DNA from: an uncultured Eubacteriales bacterium
GTDB lineage: Bacteria; Bacillota; Clostridia; Lachnospirales; Lachnospiraceae
Reading direction: 5' to 3'
DNA: 64,000 nt
Assembly: GCA_949292785.1 (NCBI GenBank)
Contig: CASFBK010000016.1
Location: 1-64,000 of the forward strand
Shown: positions 27,682 through 37,964 of the stretch, one piece after another
How positions within the stretch are numbered: the first letter of the stretch is position 1
Layout of the letters: every line of letters begins with the position of its first letter
Notes under the pieces: generated by a model
Seen by the model: the letters and a program-made list of their open reading frames with translations, nothing else
Database searches by the model: none
What the model was told of the DNA's origin: nothing
Position numbers and translations under genes: made by a program

Positions 27682-28290
27682 CTATCCTTCTAAGATTCCA
27701 TCTAATGCAAGATTTACTTCTAATACATTTACGGTTTCTTCTCCGAGAATACCTAAAAACTTGCCTTTGGTATACTTCTCTATAATATCACGAACTTCCT
27801 CTTCCGTCATATTGTTTTCTCTGGCAAGTCTGGGAACCTGGTATTCTGCTGCTGCCACTGAAATATGCGGGTCAAGACCACTTCCGGAACAGGTTACCAG
27901 TTCTACCGGTATTTTCTCTGTATCCGCGTCCGGGTTTGCTTTTTTTATCATTTCGACTCTTTTTTGAATTTCTTCTGCATATTCTTCACTTGCCGGAGTC
28001 TTATTGGAAGGTTCTGCGTACATCAGTCTGTTTCCATTATCATCTGTAAAGGTACTGACATCCAGATTCATGATTCTTCCCCACATATGAGACTCATCGG
28101 TATACTTCTGTGCCAAAAGCTCACTTCCATATTTTACGCCATCTACCTCAATAATGCTTCCATTTGCTTTTTTTCCAAACAGTAACTGACAAACGCCTGT
28201 CATTACCAGTGTATAAATCAATCCACACAGCACCATCATAACAAGAAATATAATTAATGCTCTGGAAAAAACACTTTTTTCTTTCTTCAT
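27682..28290 (-). CDS. kdpC: K+-transporting ATPase subunit KdpC
   Basis: Small accessory subunit of the KdpFABC K+ pump, 202 aa, with one N-terminal TM helix (about 10-32) and an extracytoplasmic domain containing the family motifs CSGSGLDPHIS and VNVLEVNLALD. SD AAGGAGTAAGAAACC precedes the ATG. It is 17 bases downstream of kdpB and touches kdpD. Confidence 0.95.
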   Translation of the reverse strand: MKKEKSVFSRALIIFLVMMVLCGLIYTLVMTGVCQLLFGKKANGSIIEVDGVKYGSELLAQKYTDESHMWGRIMNLDVSTFTDDNGNRLMYAEPSNKTPASEEYAEEIQKRVEMIKKANPDADTEKIPVELVTCSGSGLDPHISVAAAEYQVPRLARENNMTEEEVRDIIEKYTKGKFLGILGEETVNVLEVNLALDGILEG

Positions 28291-28307
28291 GGTTTCTTAC
28301 TCCTTCC

Positions 28308-30383
28308 TTAGAATAATCCCGTTACAACTAAAATCATATCAATTATCTTAATAAAGATAAATGGTGCAATAATTCCGCCTAAGCCATAAATCAACAGGTT
28401 TCTTGATAACAGCTTTCCTGCGGATACTTCACGGTATTTGACCCCTTTTAATGCTAACGGAATCAGTGCAATAATAATCAGCGCATTGTATATAATTGCT
28501 GAAAAGATAGCACTTTCTGCACTATGCAGACCCATGATGTTCAATGCCTTAAGTCCCGGATACAATCCCATGAACAATGCCGGAATAATAGCAAAGTATT
28601 TTGCTACGTCATTGGCAATACTAAAGGTAGTAAGACTTCCTCTTGTCATCAGAAGCTGTTTTCCGATTCTTACGATGTCAATCAGCTTGGTAGGAGAAGA
28701 ATCTAAGTCTACCATGTTACCGGCTTCCTTTGCTGCCTGCGTTCCTGTATTCATAGCTACTGCTACGTCAGCCTGTGCCAGAGCCGGAGCGTCATTGGTA
28801 CCATCTCCGGTCATTGCAACCATATGACCTTTTGCCTGAAGCTCACGAATGGTTGCCAGCTTCCCTTCCGGGGTTGCCTCTGCAAGGAAATCGTCTACTC
28901 CTGCTTCCGCTGCAATAGCTGCCGCTGTCAATGGGTTATCTCCTGTCACCATAATGGTTCGGATTCCCATTTTCCGTAAATCTGCAAATTTTTCTTTCAC
29001 ACCTGATTTGATAATATCTTTTAAAAAGATAACACCAAGTACCACATGATTTTTGGTAACTACCAGTGGTGTACCTCCCTGATTTGATATTCTCTTTACG
29101 ATTTCATCACATTCTTTACTGTATATGTTTCCGGCAGCCTCCACATATGCTTTCATAGAATCTGCTGCACCTTTTCTGATTTCAACTCCCTTCATATCCA
29201 CACCACTCATTCTGGTCTGTGCCGTAAAAGGAATGAAGGTCATACCTGCATCTTCTAAATTGCGTTCCCGAATCCCGAACTTTTCTTTTGCAAGTACTAC
29301 AACGCTTCGTCCTTCCGGTGTTTCGTCCGGAAGAGAAGATAACTGGGCTGCATCTGCAAGCTCCTGTTCAGAATGTCCGTCTACCGGAATAAACTCGCTC
29401 GCCTGACGGTTTCCAAGTGTAATGGTCCCGGTCTTATCCAAAAGCAAGGTATCTACGTCACCTGCTGCTTCGATAGCACGTCCGCTCATAGCAAGTACAT
29501 TTGCCTGGTTTAACCGGCTCATACCTGCAATTCCGATTGCAGAAAGCAATGCTCCGATTGTGGTTGGCGCAAGACAAACCAACAATGCTACTAAAGAAGT
29601 TACAGAGGTCGGATTGTCAATCCCTGCCTGGTTCGCAGAAAACAGGGAGTATGCATACAGTGACATGGTTACTAAAATAAAGATAATGGATAATGCAACA
29701 AGGAAAATTTCCAGTGCAATTTCGTTTGGCGTTTTCTTTCTTGCTGCGCCCTCTACCATGGCAATCATCTTATCCAGAAAGCTCTCCCCCGGTTCGCTTG
29801 TAATACGTACTACAATCCAGTCTGAGAGAACCATTGTACCACCTGTTACTGCGCTGCGGTCTCCGCCTGCTTCACGGATTACCGGAGCAGACTCCCCTGT
29901 GATTGCACTTTCATCTACAGAAGCAACTCCTTCGATTACTTCACCGTCTCCCGGAATCTGTTCTCCGGCTTTTACAATTACGATATCGCCTTTTCCCAGA
30001 TTTGCAGATGGAACTTTGGTAATCTTATCTTTCTTTTCCGGACTTGGAATCTTATGTGCTTCCACATCCTTTTTAGCAGAACGTAAGGAATCTGCCTGCG
30101 CCTTTCCTCTGCCTTCCGCAATGGCTTCTGCAAAGTTGGCAAATAATACCGTAAACCACAAAATAATGGTGATTCCTAATATATATCCTGTTCCTGCATC
30201 CTTAATTCCAAATAAGGATGCAACGAACAATATCGTTGTTAAAATTGCGGATACGAACACCAGAAACATAACAGGGTTTTTCACCTGGGTCTTAGGCGCC
30301 ATCTTTAGAAAAGCATCCTTGATTGCACGCATTACCATTTTCTTGTCGTGCAATGCACCTGCTGTGCTAACATTATTGCTCAT
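28308..30383 (-). CDS. kdpB: K+-transporting P-type ATPase KdpB
   Basis: Catalytic P-type ATPase subunit, 691 aa from the ATG at 30383, chosen because AAGGAGG lies eight bases upstream. The TGES motif is at 162-165 and the phosphorylated Asp316 is in [17 protein letters not shown] and [10 protein letters not shown] follow. It energises K+ uptake through KdpA. A long antisense reading frame on the plus strand is only a by-product of its codon use. Confidence 0.97.
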   Translation of the reverse strand: MSNNVSTAGALHDKKMVMRAIKDAFLKMAPKTQVKNPVMFLVFVSAILTTILFVASLFGIKDAGTGYILGITIILWFTVLFANFAEAIAEGRGKAQADSLRSAKKDVEAHKIPSPEKKDKITKVPSANLGKGDIVIVKAGEQIPGDGEVIEGVASVDESAITGESAPVIREAGGDRSAVTGGTMVLSDWIVVRITSEPGESFLDKMIAMVEGAARKKTPNEIALEIFLVALSIIFILVTMSLYAYSLFSANQAGIDNPTSVTSLVALLVCLAPTTIGALLSAIGIAGMSRLNQANVLAMSGRAIEAAGDVDTLLLDKTGTITLGNRQASEFIPVDGHSEQELADAAQLSSLPDETPEGRSVVVLAKEKFGIRERNLEDAGMTFIPFTAQTRMSGVDMKGVEIRKGAADSMKAYVEAAGNIYSKECDEIVKRISNQGGTPLVVTKNHVVLGVIFLKDIIKSGVKEKFADLRKMGIRTIMVTGDNPLTAAAIAAEAGVDDFLAEATPEGKLATIRELQAKGHMVAMTGDGTNDAPALAQADVAVAMNTGTQAAKEAGNMVDLDSSPTKLIDIVRIGKQLLMTRGSLTTFSIANDVAKYFAIIPALFMGLYPGLKALNIMGLHSAESAIFSAIIYNALIIIALIPLALKGVKYREVSAGKLLSRNLLIYGLGGIIAPFIFIKIIDMILVVTGLF

Positions 30384-30396
30384 TTTATTAACCTCC

Positions 30397-32214
30397 TTAT
30401 GCAATCATCTGAAAGAATTCAGCGATTGGTCCAAGTGATAATGCCGGAAAGAAGCTTAATGCTCCAATCAGCAGTACAACGAAAATCAATAAAAATACAA
30501 ACATTCCGTTGCTTGTGGAAAGTGTACCTGCTGTTACTGCTACCTTCTTCTTTGCTGCCATATGACCCGCGATTGCAAGCATTGTCAACATTGGTAAAAA
30601 TCGTACAAATATCATTACTAATCCAATCGAAACATTTAAGAATGGCGTATTTGCTCCAAATCCTGCAAAGGCAGAACCATTGTTTCCGCCTGCGGAGGAA
30701 TAGGCATACAGCACTTCAGAAAGCCCATGTGCTCCACCATTATTCAAGCTGTCTACTGTACCTGGAAGTAACGTTGCAAGACCACTTCCTACCAGAATTC
30801 CGATTGGAGTACCAAGACAACATAATACCCCCATCTTCATTTCAAAAGGTTCAATTTTCTTTCCTAAATATTCCGGTGTACGTCCTACCATCAATCCTGC
30901 AATAAATACTGCGAGAATTGCAAATCCAATCATACCGTAAAGACCACATCCCACACCCCCAAATACTACTTCACCAAGCTGCATCAAAAGCATTGGTGCC
31001 AATCCGCCGATTGGCGTATAGGAATCATGCATGGAATTAACTGAACCATTAGAAGCCGCGGTGGTAAAGGTTGCCCATGTTACGGAAGTTGCAATACCAA
31101 ATCTGGTCTCTTTTCCTTCCATATTGCCGCCCGCTGTTCCATCGGTACTTTCCACTGCTACTGCACCGTCTGCGGATAACTGCGGTGTTCCTGCCTGTTC
31201 ATTATAAGTACAAACGCCAAGCGCTGCTACCAGCATAATCATCATTGCTGCGAAGATTGCCCTTCCCTGTCTCTTATCCTTTACATTTCTGCCAAAGGTA
31301 AAGCAAAGAGCTACCGGAATTAATAACAGAGAAATCATTTCTACTAAATTAGAGAAGATAGTTGGATTTTCCAATGGATGTGCTGAATTTACCCCAAAGA
31401 ATCCACCACCGTTTGTTCCTAACTGTTTAATGGCAATCTGACTGGCTGCCGGTCCTAATGGAACAACCTGTTCTGTTACAATTTCCGCATCTGCAACCGT
31501 CTCACCATTTACAGTGACAGTTCCTGCTTCTTCATCTATTACTGCATCTTCTATTATTTCACCATCCGCATCTACTGCAATGGGCTCTGACAGCTGTACT
31601 TTATCATAAGAAGAGAAGTTCTGTACAACGCCCTGTGATGCGATGATAAGTGTAACTATAATAGATAACGGCATCAGTATATAGATTACTGTTCTTGTCA
31701 GGTCTGCCCAGAAATTTCCGATTCCCTTCTCCTTTACACGGACAAATCCTCTGATTACCGCAAACAGTACCGCAATTCCTGTTGCAGCGGAAACAAAATT
31801 CTGAACGGTAAGTCCCATCATCTGTGAGAAGTAACTCAAAGCAGATTCTCCACTGTACGCCTGCCAGTTAGTATTTGTCATAAAGCTGGCTGCCGTATTA
31901 AATGCCAGATGCCAAGAATTTCCTGAAATCTTTTCCGGATTAAACGGTAAGATTCCCTGTAATAAAAGTATGAAAAATAATACAACAAATCCAATTACAT
32001 TAAAAAGAACTGCACTTAACGCATATTTTTTTGCAGACATGTTTTCTTCCGGGTCTACCTTCATTATTTTATAAACCAGATTTTCACATGGGCTGCATAT
32101 CTTAGAAAGGAATACCTTTTCTCCATTCATTACCTTTCCTATGTACGCCCCTAACGGAATTGCAAGTGCCACCAATATGATAAGGTACACTGCATACTGT
32201 AAAATTGCTGCCAT
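30397..32214 (-). CDS. kdpA: K+-transporting ATPase subunit KdpA
   Basis: K+ channel-like subunit, 605 aa from the ATG at 32214 (AAGGAGA upstream; its A is shared with the kdpF stop, TGATG). The four pore-loop regions are visible ([38 protein letters not shown]). Compared with the E. coli protein (557 aa) there is an extra acidic segment of about 45 residues just before the second pore loop ([18 protein letters not shown]...). Intergenic spacing to kdpB is 13 bases. Confidence 0.96.
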   Translation of the reverse strand: MAAILQYAVYLIILVALAIPLGAYIGKVMNGEKVFLSKICSPCENLVYKIMKVDPEENMSAKKYALSAVLFNVIGFVVLFFILLLQGILPFNPEKISGNSWHLAFNTAASFMTNTNWQAYSGESALSYFSQMMGLTVQNFVSAATGIAVLFAVIRGFVRVKEKGIGNFWADLTRTVIYILMPLSIIVTLIIASQGVVQNFSSYDKVQLSEPIAVDADGEIIEDAVIDEEAGTVTVNGETVADAEIVTEQVVPLGPAASQIAIKQLGTNGGGFFGVNSAHPLENPTIFSNLVEMISLLLIPVALCFTFGRNVKDKRQGRAIFAAMMIMLVAALGVCTYNEQAGTPQLSADGAVAVESTDGTAGGNMEGKETRFGIATSVTWATFTTAASNGSVNSMHDSYTPIGGLAPMLLMQLGEVVFGGVGCGLYGMIGFAILAVFIAGLMVGRTPEYLGKKIEPFEMKMGVLCCLGTPIGILVGSGLATLLPGTVDSLNNGGAHGLSEVLYAYSSAGGNNGSAFAGFGANTPFLNVSIGLVMIFVRFLPMLTMLAIAGHMAAKKKVAVTAGTLSTSNGMFVFLLIFVVLLIGALSFFPALSLGPIAEFFQMIA

Positions 32215-32303
32215 CACCTTTCGTCTCCTTTCAATAAGAGTGCGGCATAATATAGTAACATACCAATTCCTGCCGCTGCGATCAGCCAGATTAAAACTTC
32301 CAT
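32214..32303 (-). CDS. kdpF: Small K+-ATPase subunit KdpF
   Basis: A 29-aa single-TM peptide that starts [20 protein letters not shown] and ends KGDER. KdpF is a known stabilising subunit of the KdpABC complex. The ATG at 32303 has AAGGAGAATTATT upstream. Its stop codon overlaps the kdpA start (TGATG), as expected for tightly coupled subunits. The region upstream (32304-32425) must hold the kdp promoter; I could not define it. Confidence 0.88.
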   Translation of the reverse strand: MEVLIWLIAAAGIGMLLYYAALLLKGDER

Positions 32304-32425
32304 AATAATTCTCCTTCCTTCTGCTGCTTGCGCCTATATGTTTTATCAACACTGTTACTATACTATTCCACGTTTAAAATAGGGATAAAGAACAACATTT
32401 TTCGTATTAAAATTGCATTAATGCC

Positions 32426-33745
32426 TTAGTTAAGAGTTTCCCGAATAATGCTTTTTCTAAGAAGCCAGACGCACATAATATTGGGAATCGCCATAAAAGA
32501 ATTGAATAAATCCGAAACGCCCCACACCAATTCCAGAGACATAACAGCTCCCAGATATACAGCGAACAAATAAAAAATCCGATAATTTTGAATTCCCTGT
32601 TCTCCCCACAAATATTGTACCGCGCATTCCCCATAGTAGTTCCAGCCAATTATAGTGGCAAATGCAAACAATACCAAAGATATGGACAGAATCACATCTC
32701 CACGAACAGGAAGCTCTGAAAATGCAATAAAGCACAATCTATCCTGAGGTGCATGCACATATTTGGCAGGATTTCTTATCATACTGCTTACCACGGTAAT
32801 TCCGGTAATTGCGCACATGACCACCGTGTCCCAGAAAGTGCCTGTCATGGACACCAGTCCCTGCTGCACCGGTGAAACAGTTCTTGCAGATGCTGCTGCC
32901 ATAGGCACGGAGCCAAGCCCTGCTTCATTGGTAAATAACCCTTTCGAAATTCCCACACGCATGGCAGTCATAACAGCTGTTCCGGTAATTCCTCCGAGGA
33001 AAGAACGAGAGGAAAACGCAGAGCCGATAATCACCCTTAAGGTTTCCGGCAGATAAGAGGCATTTTTTATGATAATAAAAAAACACCCGCCCAGAAAAAA
33101 AAGACTCATAACCGGGACGAGAAAGGTGCAGACCTTGGCGATTTGTTTCCCCCCACCTATAATCACCACTCCTGCTAAGAGTGCTGTTGCTATCCCGATG
33201 ATATGAGGAGATATTTCTACCTTTCCCCGAATAGCGGCAGAAATAGAATGCGCCTGCACACTGCTGCCAATTCCAAAGGAAGCCAGTACGGCAAATATGG
33301 AGAAAAACCATGCCGCCCATTTTTTATGTAATACTCCTTCCAGTACATACATAGGTCCCCCCACATAGGAACCATCCTGCCGCTTCACACGATATTTTAC
33401 CGAAAGGAAGCTTTCTGCATAGCATGTGGCAATTCCAAAGACTCCGGTAATCCAGCACCAGAACACCGCGCCGGGTCCTCCTACTGCGATTGCCGTAGAG
33501 ATTCCTATAATATTTCCTGTTCCAATGGTGGCAGCTAAGGCTGTTGCTAAAGCAGAATAAGGGGAAACATTTCCTGTTCCCCCTTCTGTTCTGGTAAAAC
33601 TGCCGCGTATTCCCTCCGGTATGCGTTTCTGAATAATCCCCAGCCGAAAGGTAAAATAAATATGCGTTCCAAGCAGCAACACCAGCATAGGAAAATTCCA
33701 TAGATATGCCTGTATGGTCTTAACTGCTTCTAGTACTGTATCCAT
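32426..33745 (-). CDS. Alanine/glycine:cation symporter (AGCS family)
   Basis: A 439-aa secondary transporter with about 11 TM segments. AGCS signatures are clear: the N-terminal NVSPYSALATALAATIGTGN stretch, PGAVFWCWITGVFGIATCYAE, and GLFTNEAGLGSVP. It imports alanine or glycine with Na+ or H+. SD AGAGGAGCGAATC lies before the ATG. It ends about 120 bases upstream of kdpF; both are on the minus strand but are probably separate units. Confidence 0.93.
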   Translation of the reverse strand: MDTVLEAVKTIQAYLWNFPMLVLLLGTHIYFTFRLGIIQKRIPEGIRGSFTRTEGGTGNVSPYSALATALAATIGTGNIIGISTAIAVGGPGAVFWCWITGVFGIATCYAESFLSVKYRVKRQDGSYVGGPMYVLEGVLHKKWAAWFFSIFAVLASFGIGSSVQAHSISAAIRGKVEISPHIIGIATALLAGVVIIGGGKQIAKVCTFLVPVMSLFFLGGCFFIIIKNASYLPETLRVIIGSAFSSRSFLGGITGTAVMTAMRVGISKGLFTNEAGLGSVPMAAASARTVSPVQQGLVSMTGTFWDTVVMCAITGITVVSSMIRNPAKYVHAPQDRLCFIAFSELPVRGDVILSISLVLFAFATIIGWNYYGECAVQYLWGEQGIQNYRIFYLFAVYLGAVMSLELVWGVSDLFNSFMAIPNIMCVWLLRKSIIRETLN

Positions 33746-33772
33746 GATTCGCTCCTCTATACTTACTATAAT

Positions 33773-34762
33773 TTAAGTATATTGGCGCCTGTCTTTTTCT
33801 ATGAAAAGATTTTTTCGCTTTATCCACTCGGTAGACACATCCATGGCTGCCCGGCATGCCCTTGTCTGGTCTAAAGAGTTCAACATAACAAAATCATGTA
33901 TCATTGCCTGAAACCGAAGCGCGGTTACCGGAACCCCTGCAAGCCTTAGCTTTTGAGCATAGCACTCTCCCTCCGTCCTTAAAACATCGGCTTCCCCATT
34001 TAGAATCATAGCTTCCGGCAGATTATACAACTGCTCTACCTTTGCCCGCAATGGAGATACCGTTATCTGATTGCGCTCACATTCTGATGTGGTATATTGA
34101 TTCCAGAACCAAATCATACCTTCCCGTTCCAGATAATAGTTTACCGCAAATTTACAGTAAGATTCTGTCTGAAAGCAGGCATTGGTTACCGGATAATACA
34201 AAAGCTGCTTGTGAATTTTGGGACCTCTACGGTGTTTTGCAAGAAGCGTCATAGCAATCGTCATATTTCCACCAACACTGTCCCCTGCCACTGTAAGCGT
34301 TGCTTCATTCATTTTATGCCCCATGCAAAGCAAGATTTCTTTTAGCTGGCAAAGCACGCTATAACACTGTTCTACTGCAACAGGGTACCTTGCCTCCGGC
34401 GAACGACTGTACTCCGGAAACACTACAATACAACCGGTTCTTGCTGCCAGCTCTCTTACCAGTTTTTCGTGGGTATGAAAGCTTCCAAATACCCATCCTG
34501 CGCCGTGAATATAGAAAATAACATTTGCCGGATTTTCTATTGTTTCTCTTGGACTTACCATATAAATTGGAATTTCTCCCCACGTTCCGGTGTCTATACT
34601 CATACTGTCAATTTTCGCAGGATACATAAATACCGGCGTATCCTGGGCTTTTTCTAACACTTCGCGCCCTTCCTGTGGGGGAAGCTGATATATCTTTGGT
34701 GGAATTGCACTGGCATTGCAGACTTCTTCTGCTTCCGGTTCTAATATTACACATCGTTTCAT
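33773..34762 (-). CDS. Alpha/beta-hydrolase esterase (HSL family), second copy
   Basis: A 329-aa carboxylesterase-like enzyme. The oxyanion motif reads HGAG (86-89) and the nucleophile Ser162 lies in AGDSVGG; Asp in GEADVLR and His in MIHDF complete the triad. The ATG at 34762 has AGGAGGTTACT upstream, so longer in-frame starts are rejected. It is only distantly similar to the esterase at 19.3 kb. It precedes the AGCS transporter by 27 bases and may be co-transcribed with it. Confidence 0.87.
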   Translation of the reverse strand: MKRCVILEPEAEEVCNASAIPPKIYQLPPQEGREVLEKAQDTPVFMYPAKIDSMSIDTGTWGEIPIYMVSPRETIENPANVIFYIHGAGWVFGSFHTHEKLVRELAARTGCIVVFPEYSRSPEARYPVAVEQCYSVLCQLKEILLCMGHKMNEATLTVAGDSVGGNMTIAMTLLAKHRRGPKIHKQLLYYPVTNACFQTESYCKFAVNYYLEREGMIWFWNQYTTSECERNQITVSPLRAKVEQLYNLPEAMILNGEADVLRTEGECYAQKLRLAGVPVTALRFQAMIHDFVMLNSLDQTRACRAAMDVSTEWIKRKNLFIEKDRRQYT

Positions 34763-35027
34763 AGTAACCTCCTGAATCGTATCTCCATTTAAGATATTCA
34801 TCACTGGAAGAGGAAATGCATTTGCATGCACTCCTCTGAAACAACGATATAATGGAATATGTAGGACATGTCGTACTGTTTTTCCATTATGATGCACCTA
34901 TCACACTTGGATTCATAATAGCAATACCATGCACCATGGTAGTGTTTCACATGGCAATACAGTACTGTTTTTCCTTGTTGGTGCAGCTGGAAAATTTTTT
35001 TACAAAATTGTTACGTTTCATAAATTA
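34763..35027. other. Intergenic region with short direct and inverted repeats
   Basis: No gene seen. The 13-mer GTACTGTTTTTCC occurs twice about 90 bp apart, each followed by a similar (A/T)TG(A/T)TGGTGCA-like stretch. Small dyads include CCATG-CAC-CATGG and AGAGGA...TCCTCT. It separates the toxin-cassette 3' end from the esterase. Confidence 0.4.
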
Positions 35028-35360
35028 TTAATCTCCTATAGAAATCAATCCTAAACCTCTTGACATCGCTTTTTGAGCGATCTCTACTAAGTCTTGCAAC
35101 ATTTGATTCCCTTCTTCCAATTCTTCATAATTCTGAAGTAACGATGTGTTCAAGATATAATTACATATTTCAATTATTTGAGATAAATCATTTTTAGAAA
35201 CTTCAACATCATCATAAGGATCAATCTCATACAACTTACTCATATCAAATGATACTTGTCCCCTCATTTTATAGATAAAATTAATTAACTCATCACTAAA
35301 TTCTACGTTGACATCCTGTTCATCAATCTCGTTTATTGAATTGCCTATATAAAAATTCAT
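35028..35360 (-). CDS. Putative immunity protein of the LXG-type toxin
   Basis: An acidic 110-aa cytosolic protein without recognised family. It lies 12 bases behind the toxin gene with its own AGGAGG, the usual place of an immunity gene in polymorphic toxin cassettes. It contains mostly predicted helix (NDLSQIIEICNYILNT; YEELEEGNQMLQDLVEIAQKA). The immunity role is inferred from position, size and acidity only. Confidence 0.6.
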   Translation of the reverse strand: MNFYIGNSINEIDEQDVNVEFSDELINFIYKMRGQVSFDMSKLYEIDPYDDVEVSKNDLSQIIEICNYILNTSLLQNYEELEEGNQMLQDLVEIAQKAMSRGLGLISIGD

Positions 35361-35372
35361 AAAAATAACCTC

Positions 35373-36689
35373 CTACTTTTTGGGAAATGCAGTAATTACA
35401 TTCCCAGCCTCATCAATAACTACTTTTAATGTATATAACGGTTTCCCTTTACTATTAGTTCCTATCGGATCGGTAAATGTTTGTTCAAAGATATACCCTT
35501 CTCTTCCAGCAGTATTAGGAGTCACAACAAAATTGTCACCCTTCAATGTGCTATCAATACCTTCTCTAATATCAAAATCTGCATTAAAATGTGATTTATT
35601 TCCATATGTAGAATTAGGTCCATGTCTATCAAGTATATGGTTATTAAAAGTATCATCACTCAAAGTATAATCGTCTGCTAAGTCAAATACTTCTTGAATT
35701 TTACTTCCCGAACCACCCTCAACCACATTTCTATTTTTAGTTTCTTCCACCCCGGCATAATACTTCCCTGCAATCGCCGTATTCGCTCCAACCACTGCTC
35801 CACGGAATGCATTCTCTGCCATGCTCCACATCTCGTCTGATATGTACGACTTTGCTTTGACCGTTTGTGAAAGTTCTTCTATCTGCTCCACATTCAGGGA
35901 TTCTTCTTCTACGATATACAATACCGTAGAAAGAATATCACTCACTATCCTTGCCTTTTTCTCCGGCTGATACTTCTTTACCGCTAGGGAATAATTTATC
36001 TTACTGCCATAGTCTTCTATCCGGTACAGCTCGCATATCTGGTCTATCACCTCTTCCTGTGTAAGCTTTCCACTTCGGAACTGTTCTTTTATCTTCTCTA
36101 TCTCTTGTATCAGTTTCTTTTTCTGGCTGATAGACGCCTCTTTGCTCTCCGGGTCTATCTCATCCTCAAAGGTTCCTTCTCCAATGGAATACTTAAGGAT
36201 CTCCTGTATCTTCTGAGCCATCCGGCTTTCTTTGCTTTCGCCGGGCTTTACTCCGATAAGTTCTTTCAGCTTTTGCTTTTTTACTTCGTCATTTCCTTCC
36301 AGGATTTCTGCCGCATGCTTGTAGGAATCAGAATCTAAAGACACTGTCCTGAGACTTATTTCTTCCGTCAGGTTCTTTAATTTCTCTTGAAAGGTTTTCA
36401 GCTCTTCGTTGCACTTTGTAAATTCTTTTTGATATTTGTAATCTACGGCTCTGACATTTTCAACAATCTTTCCAAATTTCTTTTTGGTCAGATCCATCTT
36501 GTCTGCATGCTGCTGATAGTATGTCTCCAGGTCTCCTTTTGCCGCATAGGTGGACAACTCCCCTGCACCGGGCTCTGAAATGCACCAGTAATCCTGTATA
36601 GAATCCCAAAGTGACCCCTGTTCTTTTAACTTCTCTATTATATCATAGATTTCTTCTATAGTCGCCTGCGAAAAATCTCTTGTGTCCAT
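35373..36689 (-). CDS. Polymorphic toxin with LXG/WXG-like N-terminus and C-terminal RNase-like domain
   Basis: A 438-aa protein without signal peptide. Residues about 1-130 form a long helical hairpin region like the N-terminal targeting domain of type VII-secreted LXG toxins; residues 130-300 are a helical linker. The C-terminal toxin domain (about 335-438) contains HILDRHG (His351, Arg355, His356), KSHF and a terminal GNVITAFP. Ending in a TAFP-like strand after a KVVI strand resembles EndoU/colicin-type (BECR-fold) RNase toxins. Target RNA is unknown. AGGAGG precedes the ATG. It sits between three helical partner genes and a putative immunity gene. Confidence 0.72.
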   Translation of the reverse strand: MDTRDFSQATIEEIYDIIEKLKEQGSLWDSIQDYWCISEPGAGELSTYAAKGDLETYYQQHADKMDLTKKKFGKIVENVRAVDYKYQKEFTKCNEELKTFQEKLKNLTEEISLRTVSLDSDSYKHAAEILEGNDEVKKQKLKELIGVKPGESKESRMAQKIQEILKYSIGEGTFEDEIDPESKEASISQKKKLIQEIEKIKEQFRSGKLTQEEVIDQICELYRIEDYGSKINYSLAVKKYQPEKKARIVSDILSTVLYIVEEESLNVEQIEELSQTVKAKSYISDEMWSMAENAFRGAVVGANTAIAGKYYAGVEETKNRNVVEGGSGSKIQEVFDLADDYTLSDDTFNNHILDRHGPNSTYGNKSHFNADFDIREGIDSTLKGDNFVVTPNTAGREGYIFEQTFTDPIGTNSKGKPLYTLKVVIDEAGNVITAFPKK

Positions 36690-36712
36690 TTTTCCTCCCG
36701 CTCTTTTGTTTT

Positions 36713-37003
36713 CTATAATTCAAATGTCAATGCCATCTGTAAGATACTGTTCTCTTCGCTCTGTTGAAAGCCTTCTTTTATCTTTTTCAGTGTCTGAATG
36801 CTCTCATTTATCAGATATTGGTCTAATATCTTTATGATTTCTTCGCTGGTCTTTTTTAATTCTGTTACTGCTTCACGCGCCGGACCTTCTCCTTCCATCT
36901 GATAAATGTTTCCCAATGCTGCCCTGCATTCTTCCTGCAGGCCTTCTAATTCCAATATCTTAAGGTTCAGGTCTAAATAATCGATTTCCAGGCTATTCTT
37001 CAT
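36713..37003 (-). CDS. Small helical partner protein of toxin cassette (third)
   Basis: A 96-aa helical protein (MKNSLEIDYLDLNL...) overlapping the previous gene by 11 bases. Start at 37003 is preferred; a TTG 24 bases upstream also lies behind GAGGAGG. No Cys, no TM. The size and its location before the toxin match the WXG100-like or LXG-associated helper proteins that dimerise with the toxin N-terminus for secretion by the type VII (Esx/Yuk) system. Confidence 0.62.
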   Translation of the reverse strand: MKNSLEIDYLDLNLKILELEGLQEECRAALGNIYQMEGEGPAREAVTELKKTSEEIIKILDQYLINESIQTLKKIKEGFQQSEENSILQMALTFEL

Positions 37004-37295
37004 AGAATTCTTCGTCTGCCTCCTCAAAGTCTTGTTTCCACTGTTCCATCTGTTTTTCTATATTTTCATAAATACTTTCTATGGATGTACTGAGATTCTT
37101 GGTCTTTTGAAGATACTCCGTGATATTATCATGGACCTTTCCCTGCTTTATGGATTGGAACGCAACGGATTTCATAATCCCGTCATATCTTCCCAAAAGA
37201 TACATAAGGTTCTCTTTTACCTCGCGAAGTGCGGTCTCCTGCATGGTAATTTGAGAAAAACTTATTTTTATATCTGCATAATTCTGTGTACTCAT
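36993..37295 (-). CDS. Small helical partner protein of toxin cassette (second, YwqI/DUF3130-like)
   Basis: A 100-aa helical protein from the ATG at 37295 (MSTQNYADIKISFSQ). An in-frame ATG at 37319 that overlaps the previous stop codon is an alternative through translational coupling. The N-terminal pattern resembles the TIGR04197/DUF3130 family of LXG partners (from memory). It overlaps the next gene by 11 bases, showing co-translation of the cassette. Confidence 0.62.
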   Translation of the reverse strand: MSTQNYADIKISFSQITMQETALREVKENLMYLLGRYDGIMKSVAFQSIKQGKVHDNITEYLQKTKNLSTSIESIYENIEKQMEQWKQDFEEADEEFYEE

Positions 37296-37312
37296 TATTT
37301 CTGCCCTTTGTG

Positions 37313-37741
37313 CTACCATCTTGCCTGAAGACGGATTTCTCTTTCTATCTGCTCTATTTTTGCTTCTATTGCACGAATCTCCCGATTCATCTGCTCTATC
37401 TGTTGTGTCATGGAAGATATTTCACCGGACAGACCGTTTCTTTTGGATTCCACACTGCCATACAGACTCCTGACCAACGGTCCGCTCATTCTGCCCTGCA
37501 GCACCAGATGCATGGACTGGATACTCTTTTGTCCCACATTAACAGTTTCAAATCGCTGTAATGTCTGCTGCTTTTCCCGTTGGAAATACTCAATATTTGT
37601 CAATGCCCTTCTATTTTTCTGCTGTAGCTCTTCTGCACACTCTAATTTTCTGCTTAACTGTCTCTTTTGTGCTCTTTTCTCCTCCAGCTCTTTTTCCAGT
37701 TTTTCTTTTTCTCTTTTCTTTTGAATGACGTTTATCCCCAT
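37313..37741 (-). CDS. Coiled-coil partner protein of toxin cassette (first, YwqH/DUF5082-like)
   Basis: A 142-aa almost wholly helical protein with two long heptad-rich stretches (residues 5-70 and 100-138) separated by a short turn, very rich in Lys, Arg, Glu and Gln. This is the layout of DUF5082/YwqH-type proteins at the head of Bacillus LXG operons. SD AGAGGAGAAGC lies before the ATG. It opens the four-gene toxin operon. Confidence 0.6.
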   Translation of the reverse strand: MGINVIQKKREKEKLEKELEEKRAQKRQLSRKLECAEELQQKNRRALTNIEYFQREKQQTLQRFETVNVGQKSIQSMHLVLQGRMSGPLVRSLYGSVESKRNGLSGEISSMTQQIEQMNREIRAIEAKIEQIEREIRLQARW

Positions 37742-37852
37742 GCTTCTCCTCTTCTCTTTTCAATTTCGTATATACTAAAAAACATACTTTTTCTAAAGAT
37801 ACTGATTTTTAACATATGGATTTTTAGAATAAGCTATTTATGAGCAAAAAAA

Positions 37853-37903
37853 TATGATATTCCATGCAAACTTTATGTCTAAAAATTTGCACAGAATATC
37901 ATA
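37853..37903 (-). terminator. Terminator after P-II gene
   Basis: On the minus strand two stem blocks (TATGATATTC/GAATATCATA, 10 bp, and TGCAAA/TTTGCA, 6 bp) flank a 2x2 internal mismatch and a 15-nt loop; eight T residues follow. It ends the permease/P-II transcription unit. Confidence 0.85.
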
Positions 37904-37964
37904 GATTTTCTATTGTATTTATGTTAAATTTATTTATTTATAGCTTTAGTCTTTACTATCCCAA

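Noticed and set aside
29422-30438. Long plus-strand reading frame (338 codons) opposite kdpB
   Set aside because: It is fully antisense to the well-conserved kdpB and kdpA genes, has no ribosome binding site and has no recognisable domains.
32304-32425. c-di-AMP riboswitch before kdpF
   Set aside because: The gap of about 120 bases is too short and lacks the expected GC-rich paired elements; control by KdpDE is sufficient.
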